NCBI GenBank assembly: GCA_002317435.1
Contig: DCIQ01000166.1
Location: 1 to 16,904, forward strand
Direction of reading: 5' to 3'
DNA from: Bacteroidales bacterium UBA1722
GTDB taxonomy: Bacteria; Bacteroidota; Bacteroidia; Bacteroidales; UBA932
DNA: 16,904 bases
The notes beneath the pieces are model-generated. The model made no database searches and was not told the origin of the DNA. It saw only the letters and a program-made list of their open reading frames with translations. This document shows, one piece after another, positions 1 through 6,954 of the stretch (its first letter is position 1; each line of letters begins with the position of its first letter). Made by a program: the position numbers and the translations under genes.

Positions 1-716
1 GAACGGATGACTGCCGAAGGATCCGACACCCCGTTCATCGTGAATCCGTTCCAGAATACGAGTCCCTGTCCGAGCCTTACGGCAATATCCCCCGCCAGTA
101 TCCGCACTCTCCCGGAGCCTCCCGGCACCCACTCGGCAAATCCGGAGAGGAAGTCCGGCACATACGCCTTCTCCCCGGCGTCCTGCGCAGCCGTGACCCC
201 CCAGTGCAGTATCTCTCCATAGTCTCCCCTGTACCGGAAGTATGCGCTGCCGGAACTCCCGCAGCGCCCCCTTATCTGCGTCCGGACCCGCTGCGCCTTC
301 ACGGCACGGGGCAGTTCCGTGCCGAACGAGATGAACGGCGCGAGAGTCTGCGCCGAGACCTCGTTGAACCCGTCCACCAGAGCCAGTTCCCCCACGGAGA
401 GGATATCCCCGAACTCCCTCCGATAGTCCAGCAGGCTGGCGATCTGGAACTGCGTCAGCATCGGTATCCGTCTCAGCTGCTCCTCCCCCGCCCTGTTGAT
501 GTCCACCGGACTGGCCAGCATATCTTCAAGCATCTGCGCCAGCGACTCCGTATCCGTATTCCCGTTCCCGCTCATCTGCTCCAGCAGAGCTGTCACAGAG
601 GGGGGCAGTTCCTGCGCACCCGCATTGCCGAAGGCAATAAATAAAACGAGAAGGACCGCCATTCGGGATATGGCAGTCCTTTTCCGTCTCGTCTCCGCCT
701 CAAATCTCCCCTTCAT
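1..716 (-). CDS. Exported helix-hairpin-helix protein, N-terminal part (runs off window)
   Basis: I translated this by hand on the minus strand: it is open for 238 codons from an ATG at 716 to the window edge, so the C-terminus is missing. The N-terminus is basic (residues 1-18), followed by a hydrophobic stretch MAVLLVLFIAFGNAGAQ (19-35), which looks like a signal peptide; the ATG at 662-660 (Met19) is an alternative start. Residues about 70-131 match the tandem helix-hairpin-helix fold of ComEA-like proteins (VDINRAGEEQLRRIPMLT, then a second hairpin around GELALVDGFNEVSAQTL). From about residue 145 the sequence alternates aromatic and polar residues (SAYFRYRGDYGEILHWGV; VRLGQGLVFWNGF), suggesting beta strands of a membrane barrel; that is inference. 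It starts 26 bases after the purE stop on the same strand, so it is probably cotranscribed with purE. Base composition is very GC-rich. Known Bacteroidales relatives are annotated only by the HhH domain. Confidence 0.8.
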   Translation of the reverse strand, partial: MKGRFEAETRRKRTAISRMAVLLVLFIAFGNAGAQELPPSVTALLEQMSGNGNTDTESLAQMLEDMLASPVDINRAGEEQLRRIPMLTQFQIASLLDYRREFGDILSVGELALVDGFNEVSAQTLAPFISFGTELPRAVKAQRVRTQIRGRCGSSGSAYFRYRGDYGEILHWGVTAAQDAGEKAYVPDFLSGFAEWVPGGSGRVRILAGDIAVRLGQGLVFWNGFTMNGVSDPSAVIR

Positions 717-742
717 AATATGTAGCGTTTTTCTATCTCATG

Positions 743-1255
743 TCAGTTCGTCTTGAATCCGTATCTGACTTCCTGAAGGTCCCGGTTCGCCTTTTCTATC
801 TTGGCGGCGAGTTCATTCTTGAACTTCACCACCTTCTCCATCATGGCCGGATCCGCCGTGGCCAGAATCTGCGCGGCCAGAATGGCCGCATTCTTCGCCC
901 CGTCGAGCGCCATCGTGGCCACCGGAATGCCCGAAGGCATCTGGAGTATGGAGAGCACCGAATCCCAGCCGTCCATCGAATTGGAAGACTTGATGGGCAC
1001 ACCTATCACGGGCACCGGCGTGTAGGCGGCGATCACCCCGGGAAGATGGGCCGCCCCGCCAGCACCGGCTATAATGACCTTGATGCCGCGTTCCCGCGCC
1101 GCAGTGGCGAATTCCATAACCTGAACCGGCACCCTGTGGGCCGAGAGGGCATTTATCTCGAATGGAATCTCCATCATATCGAGAAATTCCGCCGCCGATT
1201 TCATCACCGGCAGGTCGGAAGTGCTGCCCATAATTATCGAAACTGTTGGTCTCAT
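743..1255 (-). CDS. purE: N5-carboxyaminoimidazole ribonucleotide mutase
   Basis: This cytoplasmic enzyme of de novo purine synthesis converts N5-CAIR to CAIR (class I PurE), normally after PurK. The 170-residue length is typical for a bacterial single-domain PurE. The phosphate and substrate loop IIMGSTSD lies at residues 7-14, and ALSAHRVP (36-43) carries the catalytic-type His40 that corresponds to E. coli His45. GAGGAAHLPG (64-73) and SILQMPSGIPVAT (102-114) are further class I hallmarks. No frameshift or missing key residue is visible. It diverges from hpt across 71 bases, and the helix-hairpin-helix gene follows 26 bases downstream. A TAnnTTTG box at 1314-1307 could be its promoter. The assignment is secure; only the promoter is uncertain. 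Confidence 0.97.
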   Translation of the reverse strand: MRPTVSIIMGSTSDLPVMKSAAEFLDMMEIPFEINALSAHRVPVQVMEFATAARERGIKVIIAGAGGAAHLPGVIAAYTPVPVIGVPIKSSNSMDGWDSVLSILQMPSGIPVATMALDGAKNAAILAAQILATADPAMMEKVVKFKNELAAKIEKANRDLQEVRYGFKTN

Positions 1256-1267
1256 TTTCTATGGTGT

Positions 1268-1301
1268 TTTGTCTGTATTTTTTAACTTTTACTTAACTTC
1301 G
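1268..1301 (+). promoter_or_regulatory. Candidate hpt-adk promoter
   Basis: TTTG at 1268-1271 could be a -33 element, and TAACTTCG at 1294-1301 matches the -7 consensus TAnnTTTG at all but one defined position. The spacer is 22 bases, somewhat long. Transcription would begin about 20 bases before the hpt ATG at 1327. The region is AT-rich and sits between the divergent purE and hpt starts, so some promoter is expected here. The exact boxes are a weak call. Confidence 0.35.
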
Positions 1302-1306
1302 CGTCT

Positions 1307-1314
1307 CAAAAATA
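1307..1314 (-). promoter_or_regulatory. Candidate purE promoter (-7 box)
   Basis: Read on the minus strand this is TATTTTTG, an exact match to the Bacteroidetes -7 consensus TAnnTTTG. It lies 51 bases before the purE start. A TTTG that could act as the -33 element (plus-strand CAAA at 1338-1341) is 23 bases away, longer than the usual spacing of about 19, and lies inside hpt. The call is therefore tentative. Confidence 0.4.
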
Positions 1315-1326
1315 ACAATTATTCAG

Positions 1327-1902
1327 ATGGAACACATCAAACTGCACGACAAATTTTTCAAGCCGTACATCCAGAATCAGATTATCGAACTGTCTGTCAA
1401 GAAAGTGGCTGAGCACATCAACGAAGATTATCAGAATGTGGACACCCCCATGTTCCTCGTCACTCTTAACGGAGCATTCATGTTCGCCTCCGGTCTTCTC
1501 CGCCACACCGACTTCAAATGCGAGATGGCATTCATCAAGGTCAGTTCATACGACGGCACCTCCACTACCGGACAGGTGACGGAAGTGATCGGTCTGGACC
1601 GCCCTGTAAAGGGACGCGACATACTCATTATTGAAGATATCGTAGACTCCGGTCTGACCATGTACAATCTGGTGAACAAGCTGAAGGAAGAAGGAGCGGC
1701 CTCCGTGCGCATCGCGTGCATGTTTTTCAAGCCCGGCGCATACAGATTCAGGGATTCCATGAAGATAGACTACAAGGCGATGGACATCGGAAACGAATTC
1801 ATCGTGGGTTACGGTCTGGACTATGACCAGCTGGGACGCGAACTTCAGGACATCTGGGTAGTGGACCCGGACTACGACGGAAAAGATGGAAATTGGAAAT
1901 AA
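1327..1902 (+). CDS. hpt: Hypoxanthine phosphoribosyltransferase
   Basis: This cytoplasmic purine-salvage enzyme transfers phosphoribose from PRPP to hypoxanthine, and often guanine, giving IMP or GMP. At 191 residues it has the normal length of bacterial HPRTs. The PRPP-binding signature ILIIEDIVDSGLT lies at residues 99-111, with acidic pair E103/D104 and the catalytic-type D107. The flexible loop SSYDGTSTTG is at 73-82, and VTLNGAFMFAS (45-55) matches the early PRPP loop of the family. The start at 1327 gives the expected N-terminus. adk begins 10 bases after the stop, so the two are probably cotranscribed, and purE diverges upstream, making a small purine neighbourhood. Two sampled 60-base lines of this gene are only about 40% GC, well below purE. 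Confidence 0.96.
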   Translation: MEHIKLHDKFFKPYIQNQIIELSVKKVAEHINEDYQNVDTPMFLVTLNGAFMFASGLLRHTDFKCEMAFIKVSSYDGTSTTGQVTEVIGLDRPVKGRDILIIEDIVDSGLTMYNLVNKLKEEGAASVRIACMFFKPGAYRFRDSMKIDYKAMDIGNEFIVGYGLDYDQLGRELQDIWVVDPDYDGKDGNWK

Positions 1903-1912
1903 ACCGAAACAT

Positions 1913-2479
1913 ATGTCTAAGTATTACATTCTATTCGGCCCTCCGGGAGCAGGAAAGGGCACACAGGCAGGCGCCATCGCCAAACAGTATAATCTCAAGC
2001 ATATCTCCACAGGGGAGCTTCTGCGCGCAGAGATAGCGGCAGGGACCGAACTCGGCCGGCAGGCGAAAGAACTCATCGCGGCAGGAAATCTCGTCCCCGA
2101 TTCAGTGGTGGAAGGGATGATAGCCTCCGCTTTCGAGACGGTGAAAGGCGTCGACGGATTTCTTCTCGACGGCTTCCCGAGAAACATATCGCAGGCTGAA
2201 GACCTCGACAGGATGCTCGAAGCACGCGGTGAGAGTGTCACCGGATGCATCTCCATCATGATAAGTGACCGGATGATCCGCGAACGCATACAGCACCGTG
2301 CCGCCATCGAAGGACGTGCCGACGATGCCTCCGATGCCACGGTCACCAACCGCATCAACACATACCACGCCCAGACGGAGCCTCTGATCCAGTATTACAA
2401 GCAGTGCGGAAAATACCACGAAGCCGACGGAGTGGGCACCATCGAGGAAGTTTACAAGAGAATCACTGAGATAATGTGA
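1913..2479 (+). CDS. adk: Adenylate kinase
   Basis: This enzyme interconverts ATP + AMP and 2 ADP in the cytoplasm. The P-loop GPPGAGKGT is at residues 9-17, the AMP-site sequence ISTGELLR at 31-38 and the lid-hinge motif LLDGFPR at 84-90. The LID region (about 129-148) is short, with no zinc-type cysteines, so this is a short-form adenylate kinase; 188 residues fits that form. The open frame extends upstream to an ATG at 1886, but that would overlap hpt and add nine residues before a canonical MSKYYILFG start, so I chose 1913. The gene follows hpt by 10 bases and is followed by a strong hairpin at 2497-2542. Confidence 0.96.
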   Translation: MSKYYILFGPPGAGKGTQAGAIAKQYNLKHISTGELLRAEIAAGTELGRQAKELIAAGNLVPDSVVEGMIASAFETVKGVDGFLLDGFPRNISQAEDLDRMLEARGESVTGCISIMISDRMIRERIQHRAAIEGRADDASDATVTNRINTYHAQTEPLIQYYKQCGKYHEADGVGTIEEVYKRITEIM

Positions 2480-2496
2480 TTTTCAAGATATCCTTT

Positions 2497-2542
2497 ATGC
2501 GGATGGGGGTGAAAACATCAATGTTTTCACCCCCATCTGCAT
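2497..2542. terminator. 22-bp hairpin between converging adk and mltD
   Basis: The left arm is 2497-2518, the right arm 2521-2542 and the loop CA at 2519-2520. All 22 pairs match except one G-T. The innermost 17 pairs are perfect and include a run of five G-C pairs. It lies 17 bases after adk and 15 bases after the stop of the converging mltD gene, where a shared bidirectional terminator is expected. Neither side has a clear T-tract after the stem, so it may act mainly as a 3'-end stabiliser rather than a textbook intrinsic terminator. Confidence 0.7.
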
Positions 2543-2557
2543 CATAACCGAAGCCTG

Positions 2558-4198
2558 CTACTGCTTCTTGACCTTCAGCTTCATCCCGGGATAGATTTTC
2601 GAGCTGCCGGACAGACCGTTCAGGTTCATGATACTCTTGACCGTAACCCCCGAAAACTTCTCGGCGATAACGGAGAGACTATCCCCTTTCCGGACAGTGT
2701 AGTACACATATCCGCCGGAAGTGGTGGTATTGCCGCCCGTACTGACAGATTTCGAAGGGCCGCTTCCGTTCGTATATATGACTATCCTCTGCCCTATCTT
2801 CAGATTATCCTTCACTCCGTTCCATCTCTGCAGATCGGCCACCTTCACGTGATATTTCACAGCGATATGGCTGAGTGTCTCACCGCTCTTCACCTTATGC
2901 ACTATCTGCTGACCGCCGGGAGCCGCACCCTCCTTTATCTGCTTCACCGCCGCCGGGCTGAAATATACGGAATCCTTATACTTGTACACCTGATCTTCAT
3001 TTTCGACGAAACGGGTGACATAGTTGTAGGGCATCCTGAGAATATAGGGATGTTCCGCCTGACCGGGGATTATTTCGTGGACATACTGGGGATTGTAGTA
3101 TTTCAACTGCTCTTTCGGGATGCCGGTGAAGTGGACCACCTGGTCGAAATGGAGCATCCTGGAGATGTGCAGAGTATCCATATTGGCCGAGAGATTCGCC
3201 GGGACAGGCCGCAGATGATGCTCGTTATAATAGGTCATCATATACAGGGCGGCGATAAAAGAAGGGACATATCCTCTGGTCTCACGGGGCAGGTAACGGT
3301 ATATCTCCCAGAAATCCTTTCCGCCTCCGGAACGTCTTATGGCTTTGTTGACGTTACCGGGACCACAGTTATAGGACGCTATGGCGAGCGCCCAGTCCCC
3401 GTAAATCAGGTACGAATCCCTCATATATCTGGCTGCGGCATGAGCCGACTTCACAGGGTCGAACCTCTCGTCCACATAAGAAGTCATCTCCAGTCCGTAC
3501 CGGCGGGCAGTAGCATACATGAACTGCCACATTCCCTTCGCCTTGACGCGGGATACCGCCACAGGATTCAGGGCGGATTCGATTACGGCCATCGCCTTCA
3601 GTTCCAGAGGGAGGTTATACTGGTTCAGTATATCCTCGAACATGGGCATATAGTATTCGGCCAGCCCCAGAACGGTCTGCATCTTGGCATTATGCTTCTG
3701 GGTATAGGCTATCAGATAATTCCTCACTATGTCATTATACGGGAGAGAGATGAACGAGTTCATCTTCTTGAGCCTGGCGACATATACCGAATCGGGGGTA
3801 TCGGAAGAGAGTACCAGAGAGTCCATATTGTCCTCGAAGAAATCATCGGAAGAAGACTCCATCTGCTGATAATAGAGGCTGAGCAGGGAATCCCTGTCCA
3901 CTTCCTCGTCGGAGAGAGCAGCTTCGTAGAAATCACCTTCCAATCCTTCGCCTATGCTCCCCGTTTCGCTGACGCCCACATTGGCGTAAGCCTCCTTCAG
4001 TTCATCGAGTTCGGAGCGCAACCTGTCCCTGTCCTTCCGGATGTCTTCAATCACTTTCAGGAGAGAATCCCGTTCCGACAACAGGACTTTCCTGGTCTTG
4101 TGGTCGGTATGGGAGACGAAGCGTGAGAATCTGGTCTGAGCCTGTATTCCCGGGATAAGAAAAAGAACGATTGCGATGCTGAGGAGTATATGTTTCAT
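2558..4198 (-). CDS. MltD-like membrane-bound lytic transglycosylase with two LysM domains
   Basis: The predicted role is cleavage of peptidoglycan glycan strands in the periplasm. The signal peptide MKHILLSIAIVLFLIPGIQA (1-20) is followed by Gln21, so cleavage after Ala20 is likely. Residues about 38-70 are heptad-like and charged, probably a short coiled coil, and about 80-140 is an acidic linker. The SLT (GH23) domain spans about 188-315: AVIESALNP places catalytic Glu207, KGMWQFM is at 221-227 and SYNCGPGNVNKA at 275-286. Two LysM peptidoglycan-binding domains follow at about 432-476 and 498-544, joined by a Ser/Thr/Gly-rich linker. At 546 residues the protein resembles MltD in architecture. 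It starts 6 bases after the DUF5683 stop and ends the parA-parB-DUF5683 operon, suggesting coordination of wall remodelling with chromosome segregation. That functional link is inference. Confidence 0.93.
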   Translation of the reverse strand: MKHILLSIAIVLFLIPGIQAQTRFSRFVSHTDHKTRKVLLSERDSLLKVIEDIRKDRDRLRSELDELKEAYANVGVSETGSIGEGLEGDFYEAALSDEEVDRDSLLSLYYQQMESSSDDFFEDNMDSLVLSSDTPDSVYVARLKKMNSFISLPYNDIVRNYLIAYTQKHNAKMQTVLGLAEYYMPMFEDILNQYNLPLELKAMAVIESALNPVAVSRVKAKGMWQFMYATARRYGLEMTSYVDERFDPVKSAHAAARYMRDSYLIYGDWALAIASYNCGPGNVNKAIRRSGGGKDFWEIYRYLPRETRGYVPSFIAALYMMTYYNEHHLRPVPANLSANMDTLHISRMLHFDQVVHFTGIPKEQLKYYNPQYVHEIIPGQAEHPYILRMPYNYVTRFVENEDQVYKYKDSVYFSPAAVKQIKEGAAPGGQQIVHKVKSGETLSHIAVKYHVKVADLQRWNGVKDNLKIGQRIVIYTNGSGPSKSVSTGGNTTTSGGYVYYTVRKGDSLSVIAEKFSGVTVKSIMNLNGLSGSSKIYPGMKLKVKKQ

Positions 4199-4204
4199 GT
4201 CGTG

Positions 4205-5161
4205 TCAGAAGGTAAAATTCAGCGAGAGGCCGTATGCAGCCCCGTCGATTCTGGAATAATTCAGTTCGTTGTAAGGTTGAATGGGAGTGATGACCGTCGG
4301 AGATATATTGAAAGTGATATCTTCGTTTATATCGAAATTGTCCAGGGTGGCGAACACGTCGGCATGGACTATCTGCAGCACATACCACAACGCCGTCCCT
4401 ATTATGGCATAGTTGCGAAATCTCCGGTAACGGTCCTTATACATCTTCAAGGTCGCCAGAGTATAGTCCGGCTCCATCTGGGGAAAGTCCAGCTTCCGGT
4501 AATACTTATCGTGGTACATCTGGTACTTCGAGTCGAAGAAATACCACAGGAATCCACCTGTGGCCAGTCCGGCATAGATTATGGGGACCGTCCACCACTG
4601 TCCGATATATGCCTGCCCCGCCCCAGGAAGCATAGCGGAATAAATGGTAGCCTTCCCTGGATGAATGGCTCTGCCCGTGGGGTAGCATATCACACCGTCC
4701 AGTACTGAAGCCAGATAAAATGCACCTGCAGTAGCGAATCCGGCGATCGCGACGACATGGTCGGACGTCTCTCCCCACTTGTTATACCGACAGTTAAAGT
4801 AGATGCCGGACCCCAGACCGGCAGCCATTCCCCCGTAGAATACGGGGAGTTTCTTATAATCGCCGTTATATATCTGTGCCGTACCCGGCAATACCAACGA
4901 CATCGCCCAGGTCCACCCCACATTCACGGAATCCTTATGGGAGAGGGAACGGAAATATTTCTTGAAGGTGAAACGGTTCGTATCCGGGAGTACCGTCTTG
5001 CCGTCCTCACCGGTCCGGGACTGCTGCGAGGAACCGCTGTCCCCGAACATGCCGTTTCCTCCCACAGTATTGTTCAGGAGGTTGGATCCACCGCCGAACT
5101 GCCCGCGGCAGACCACGGCGGACAGCAGAAAGAAAAGCGTTATGACAAGCGTTCTACGCAT
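4205..5161 (-). CDS. DUF5683 family membrane protein
   Basis: This is recognised as a DUF5683 protein from its sequence and its conserved place between parB and a lytic transglycosylase in Bacteroidota. The function is unknown. I prefer the ATG at 5161, which overlaps the parB stop in an 8-base ATGCGTAG arrangement and gives the signal sequence MRRTLVITLFFLLSAVVCRG; an ATG at 5176 would add five residues. A Gly/Asn/Ser-rich stretch follows, then hydrophobic segments around VGWTWAMSLVLPGTAQIYNG, VVAIAGFATAGAFYLASVL and WWTVPIIYAGLATGGFLWYF. Two similar motifs, LPGTAQIYNG and LPGAGQAYIGQ, suggest an internal duplication. The C-terminus ends AYGLSLNFTF, with a terminal Phe as in many outer-membrane strands, though a barrel is not otherwise evident. 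It is tightly packed between parB and the transglycosylase gene. Confidence 0.85.
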   Translation of the reverse strand: MRRTLVITLFFLLSAVVCRGQFGGGSNLLNNTVGGNGMFGDSGSSQQSRTGEDGKTVLPDTNRFTFKKYFRSLSHKDSVNVGWTWAMSLVLPGTAQIYNGDYKKLPVFYGGMAAGLGSGIYFNCRYNKWGETSDHVVAIAGFATAGAFYLASVLDGVICYPTGRAIHPGKATIYSAMLPGAGQAYIGQWWTVPIIYAGLATGGFLWYFFDSKYQMYHDKYYRKLDFPQMEPDYTLATLKMYKDRYRRFRNYAIIGTALWYVLQIVHADVFATLDNFDINEDITFNISPTVITPIQPYNELNYSRIDGAAYGLSLNFTF

Positions 5162-6077
5162 TCTTCTCCAAGACATTGAGGAAATCCTCTATCTCCTTGT
5201 CGCTGCTGAAACGTATGGTCACGCTTCCGCTGCCCTTTTCTGTCCTTTTTACGGTAACGTTATTGTCAAAATATTTTCCGAGTATATCCGCCACACGATA
5301 ATGCGATTCCGGAAGCTCCGGCACATCCGGTGCTTTCTCCGGACGGCCCGCAAGATACTCCTTTATCTTGGTCTCCAATACCCTCACCGACCAATCCTTG
5401 CGGATGGCATCTTCGCAAAACTTCTCCATATCGGCGGCATTTTCGAGAGAGAGAATGCACTTGGCATGTCCCATCGAGACAAGTCCTTCGCGAAGTGCGG
5501 CCTGTATGGCGGCGGGAAGTTTCAGAAGACGCAGGAAATTGGTCACGCTGGTGCGCTTCTTGCCCACCCTGTCGGCCATCTGCTCCTGTGTCAGGTTACA
5601 CTCCTCGATAAGCCTCCGGTAACTGAGGGCCACCTCCATCACATTCAGATCCTCCCTCTGGATATTTTCCACTATGGCCATCTCCAGCATCCCCTGATCG
5701 TCTGTCTTCACTATGTATGCCGGAATATGGGAGAGCCCTGCCATCTTAGATGCCCTGTATCGTCTTTCTCCGCTGATAATCTGATATTTGGCTCCTATCT
5801 GGCGCACGGTTATGGGCTGTACCAGTCCGAGCACCTTGATGGATTCGGACAGTTCGGCGAGAGCATCCTCGTCGAAAGTGGTCCTGGGCTGATAAGGATT
5901 TGTGACTATCTTCTCCACAGGAATCTCGTTCACGGAAGCCAGAGGATTCGCTGCACTCTGCGAACTGTCTTCATCAGAGAAGGTGGCACGATGCTTCTGT
6001 CCGTTCCTGTTTATCTCGGTGGCATCGGATATGAGGGCACCCAGTCCCTTTCCCAGCGCTGAACTATTCTTGGCCAT
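5154..6077 (-). CDS. parB: Chromosome-partitioning protein ParB (Spo0J family)
   Basis: ParB is a CTP-dependent DNA clamp that loads at parS sites near the origin and works with ParA. The N-terminus carries GKGLGALI (9-16), the ParA-stimulating type of motif. The ParB/Srx nuclease-like domain spans about 50-140, with NPYQPR (60-65), the CTP-binding GERRYRA (103-109) and ENIQRED (137-143). A helix-turn-helix lies around 162-185 (LTQEQMADRVGKKRTSVTN), and the C-terminal dimerisation region follows a linker. At 307 residues it is of typical chromosomal ParB length. It begins 3 bases after the parA stop and its end overlaps the DUF5683 start, so translation is probably coupled. No convincing parS site was found in this window. 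Confidence 0.96.
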   Translation of the reverse strand: MAKNSSALGKGLGALISDATEINRNGQKHRATFSDEDSSQSAANPLASVNEIPVEKIVTNPYQPRTTFDEDALAELSESIKVLGLVQPITVRQIGAKYQIISGERRYRASKMAGLSHIPAYIVKTDDQGMLEMAIVENIQREDLNVMEVALSYRRLIEECNLTQEQMADRVGKKRTSVTNFLRLLKLPAAIQAALREGLVSMGHAKCILSLENAADMEKFCEDAIRKDWSVRVLETKIKEYLAGRPEKAPDVPELPESHYRVADILGKYFDNNVTVKRTEKGSGSVTIRFSSDKEIEDFLNVLEKNA

Positions 6078-6080
6078 ATT

Positions 6081-6857
6081 CTATTTTCCGTTCTGATTCT
6101 TGGTGATTATCTCACGGGCCAGTTCCAGATAATTGTTGGTGCCCTGGGATATGGCATCATACAATATGACGGGCTTCCCGTGGGAGGGCGCCTCACTGAG
6201 TTTCACGTTTCTCTGAATCAAGGTATCGAACACCATCTCCCCGAAATGTTTGCGGACCTCGTCCACCACCTGGTTGGCCAGTTTGAGACGACCGTCGAAC
6301 ATGGTCAGCAGAAAACCTTCTATCTGAAGCGAAGGATTCAGCCTGTTCTGGACCAGTTTTATGGTATTCAGAAGTTTTCCGAGTCCTTCCAGGGCGAAGA
6401 ATTCAGTCTGCACCGGTATGATGACGGAATCGGCGGCAGTCAGAACGTTTATGGTAGTCAGGCCCAGAGAAGGAGCACAGTCCACGATGATATAGTCGAA
6501 TCGGTCCTTCATCTCGTCAAGAGCCCTCTTGAGTACGGTCTCCCTGTCATCGAAGTTCAGCATCTCTATCTCGGCTCCCACCAGATTTATATGGGACGGG
6601 ATTATCTTGAGGTCCTTCAGTTCGGTATCGAAGATGACTTCCTTCACCGCCTTCTCCCCTATCAGTACTTCATAAAGGGTGAGACCTGAATCAGAATCGG
6701 GATCGAAGTCGAGCCCGGAAGTGGTATTGGCCTGAGGGTCCGCATCTATTATAAGTGTCTTCTTCTCCAGAACGGCAAGCGATGCTGCCAGATTGATCGA
6801 CGTGGTAGTCTTTCCTACCCCTCCTTTCTGATTTGCTACTGCGATGATTTTTCCCAT
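6081..6857 (-). CDS. parA: Chromosome-partitioning ATPase ParA (Soj family)
   Basis: This cytoplasmic, nucleoid-binding ATPase partners with ParB in origin segregation. The deviant Walker A motif KGGVGKTT is at residues 11-18, Walker A' IIDADPQAN at 36-44, Walker B IIVDCAPSLG around 121-130, and the family signature RNVKLSEAPSHGKP is near the C-terminus. The length of 258 residues and the lack of an N-terminal DNA-binding extension indicate a chromosomal (type Ib-like) Soj rather than a plasmid type Ia ParA. It is the first gene of a four-gene minus-strand operon and diverges from the lipid-kinase gene across 97 bases that hold a promoter for each direction. Confidence 0.97.
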   Translation of the reverse strand: MGKIIAVANQKGGVGKTTTSINLAASLAVLEKKTLIIDADPQANTTSGLDFDPDSDSGLTLYEVLIGEKAVKEVIFDTELKDLKIIPSHINLVGAEIEMLNFDDRETVLKRALDEMKDRFDYIIVDCAPSLGLTTINVLTAADSVIIPVQTEFFALEGLGKLLNTIKLVQNRLNPSLQIEGFLLTMFDGRLKLANQVVDEVRKHFGEMVFDTLIQRNVKLSEAPSHGKPVILYDAISQGTNNYLELAREIITKNQNGK

Positions 6858-6880
6858 ATTCTGTTATTTTTGCTGAAAGG

Positions 6881-6888
6881 CAAAGGTA
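6881..6888 (-). promoter_or_regulatory. Candidate parA operon promoter (-7 box)
   Basis: The minus strand reads TACCTTTG, an exact match to TAnnTTTG, 23 bases before the parA start. No good TTTG is seen at the expected -33 distance, so the box alone supports the call. Transcription would start roughly 17 bases before the ATG. Confidence 0.5.
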
Positions 6889-6896
6889 ACATTTTT

Positions 6897-6927
6897 TTCG
6901 GATATCGGCATTTAAGTGTTAGATTTG
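6897..6927 (+). promoter_or_regulatory. Candidate promoter of the lipid-kinase operon
   Basis: TAGATTTG at 6920-6927 matches the -7 consensus exactly. TTCG at 6897-6900, one base off TTTG, lies upstream with a 19-base spacer, the usual distance. Transcription would start near 6932-6935, leaving about 20 bases before the ATG at 6955. The box lies inside the reading frame that would start at 6916, which argues against that upstream start. Confidence 0.6.
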
Positions 6928-6954
6928 CGGAAATGGATAAAATTCGGCCATCCT

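Noticed and set aside
7..644. Two overlapping plus-strand open frames at the left edge
   Set aside because: The minus strand is open throughout with a signal peptide and HhH domain; the plus-strand products are Pro/Arg-rich and unrecognisable.
740..1285. 181-codon plus-strand frame over purE
   Set aside because: Antisense to a complete, canonical PurE; its translation is Arg/His-rich with no family features.
1886..1912. Upstream ATG for adk overlapping hpt
   Set aside because: It adds nine residues not expected before the beta strand that leads into the P-loop, and the ATG at 1913 gives the standard N-terminus.
2844..2852. TTCACGTGA, resembling the core of a parS site near parAB
   Set aside because: Only the core matches; the flanking positions of the parS consensus TGTTTCACGTGAAACA mostly do not, and it lies in LysM coding sequence.
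2849..4126. 425-codon open frame antisense to the transglycosylase gene
   Set aside because: It lies wholly within a gene with clear SLT and LysM domains, its translation is rich in His, Arg and Ile without recognisable domains, and it looks like a by-product of the codon use of the real gene.
4962..6062. 366-codon open frame antisense to parB and DUF5683
   Set aside because: It crosses two well-supported genes on the other strand and shows no domain, signal peptide or promoter of its own.
6201..6208. TTTCACGT, half of a parS-like sequence inside parA
   Set aside because: The right half is absent and the bases encode the highly conserved NVKLSEAPS segment of ParA, which explains the match.
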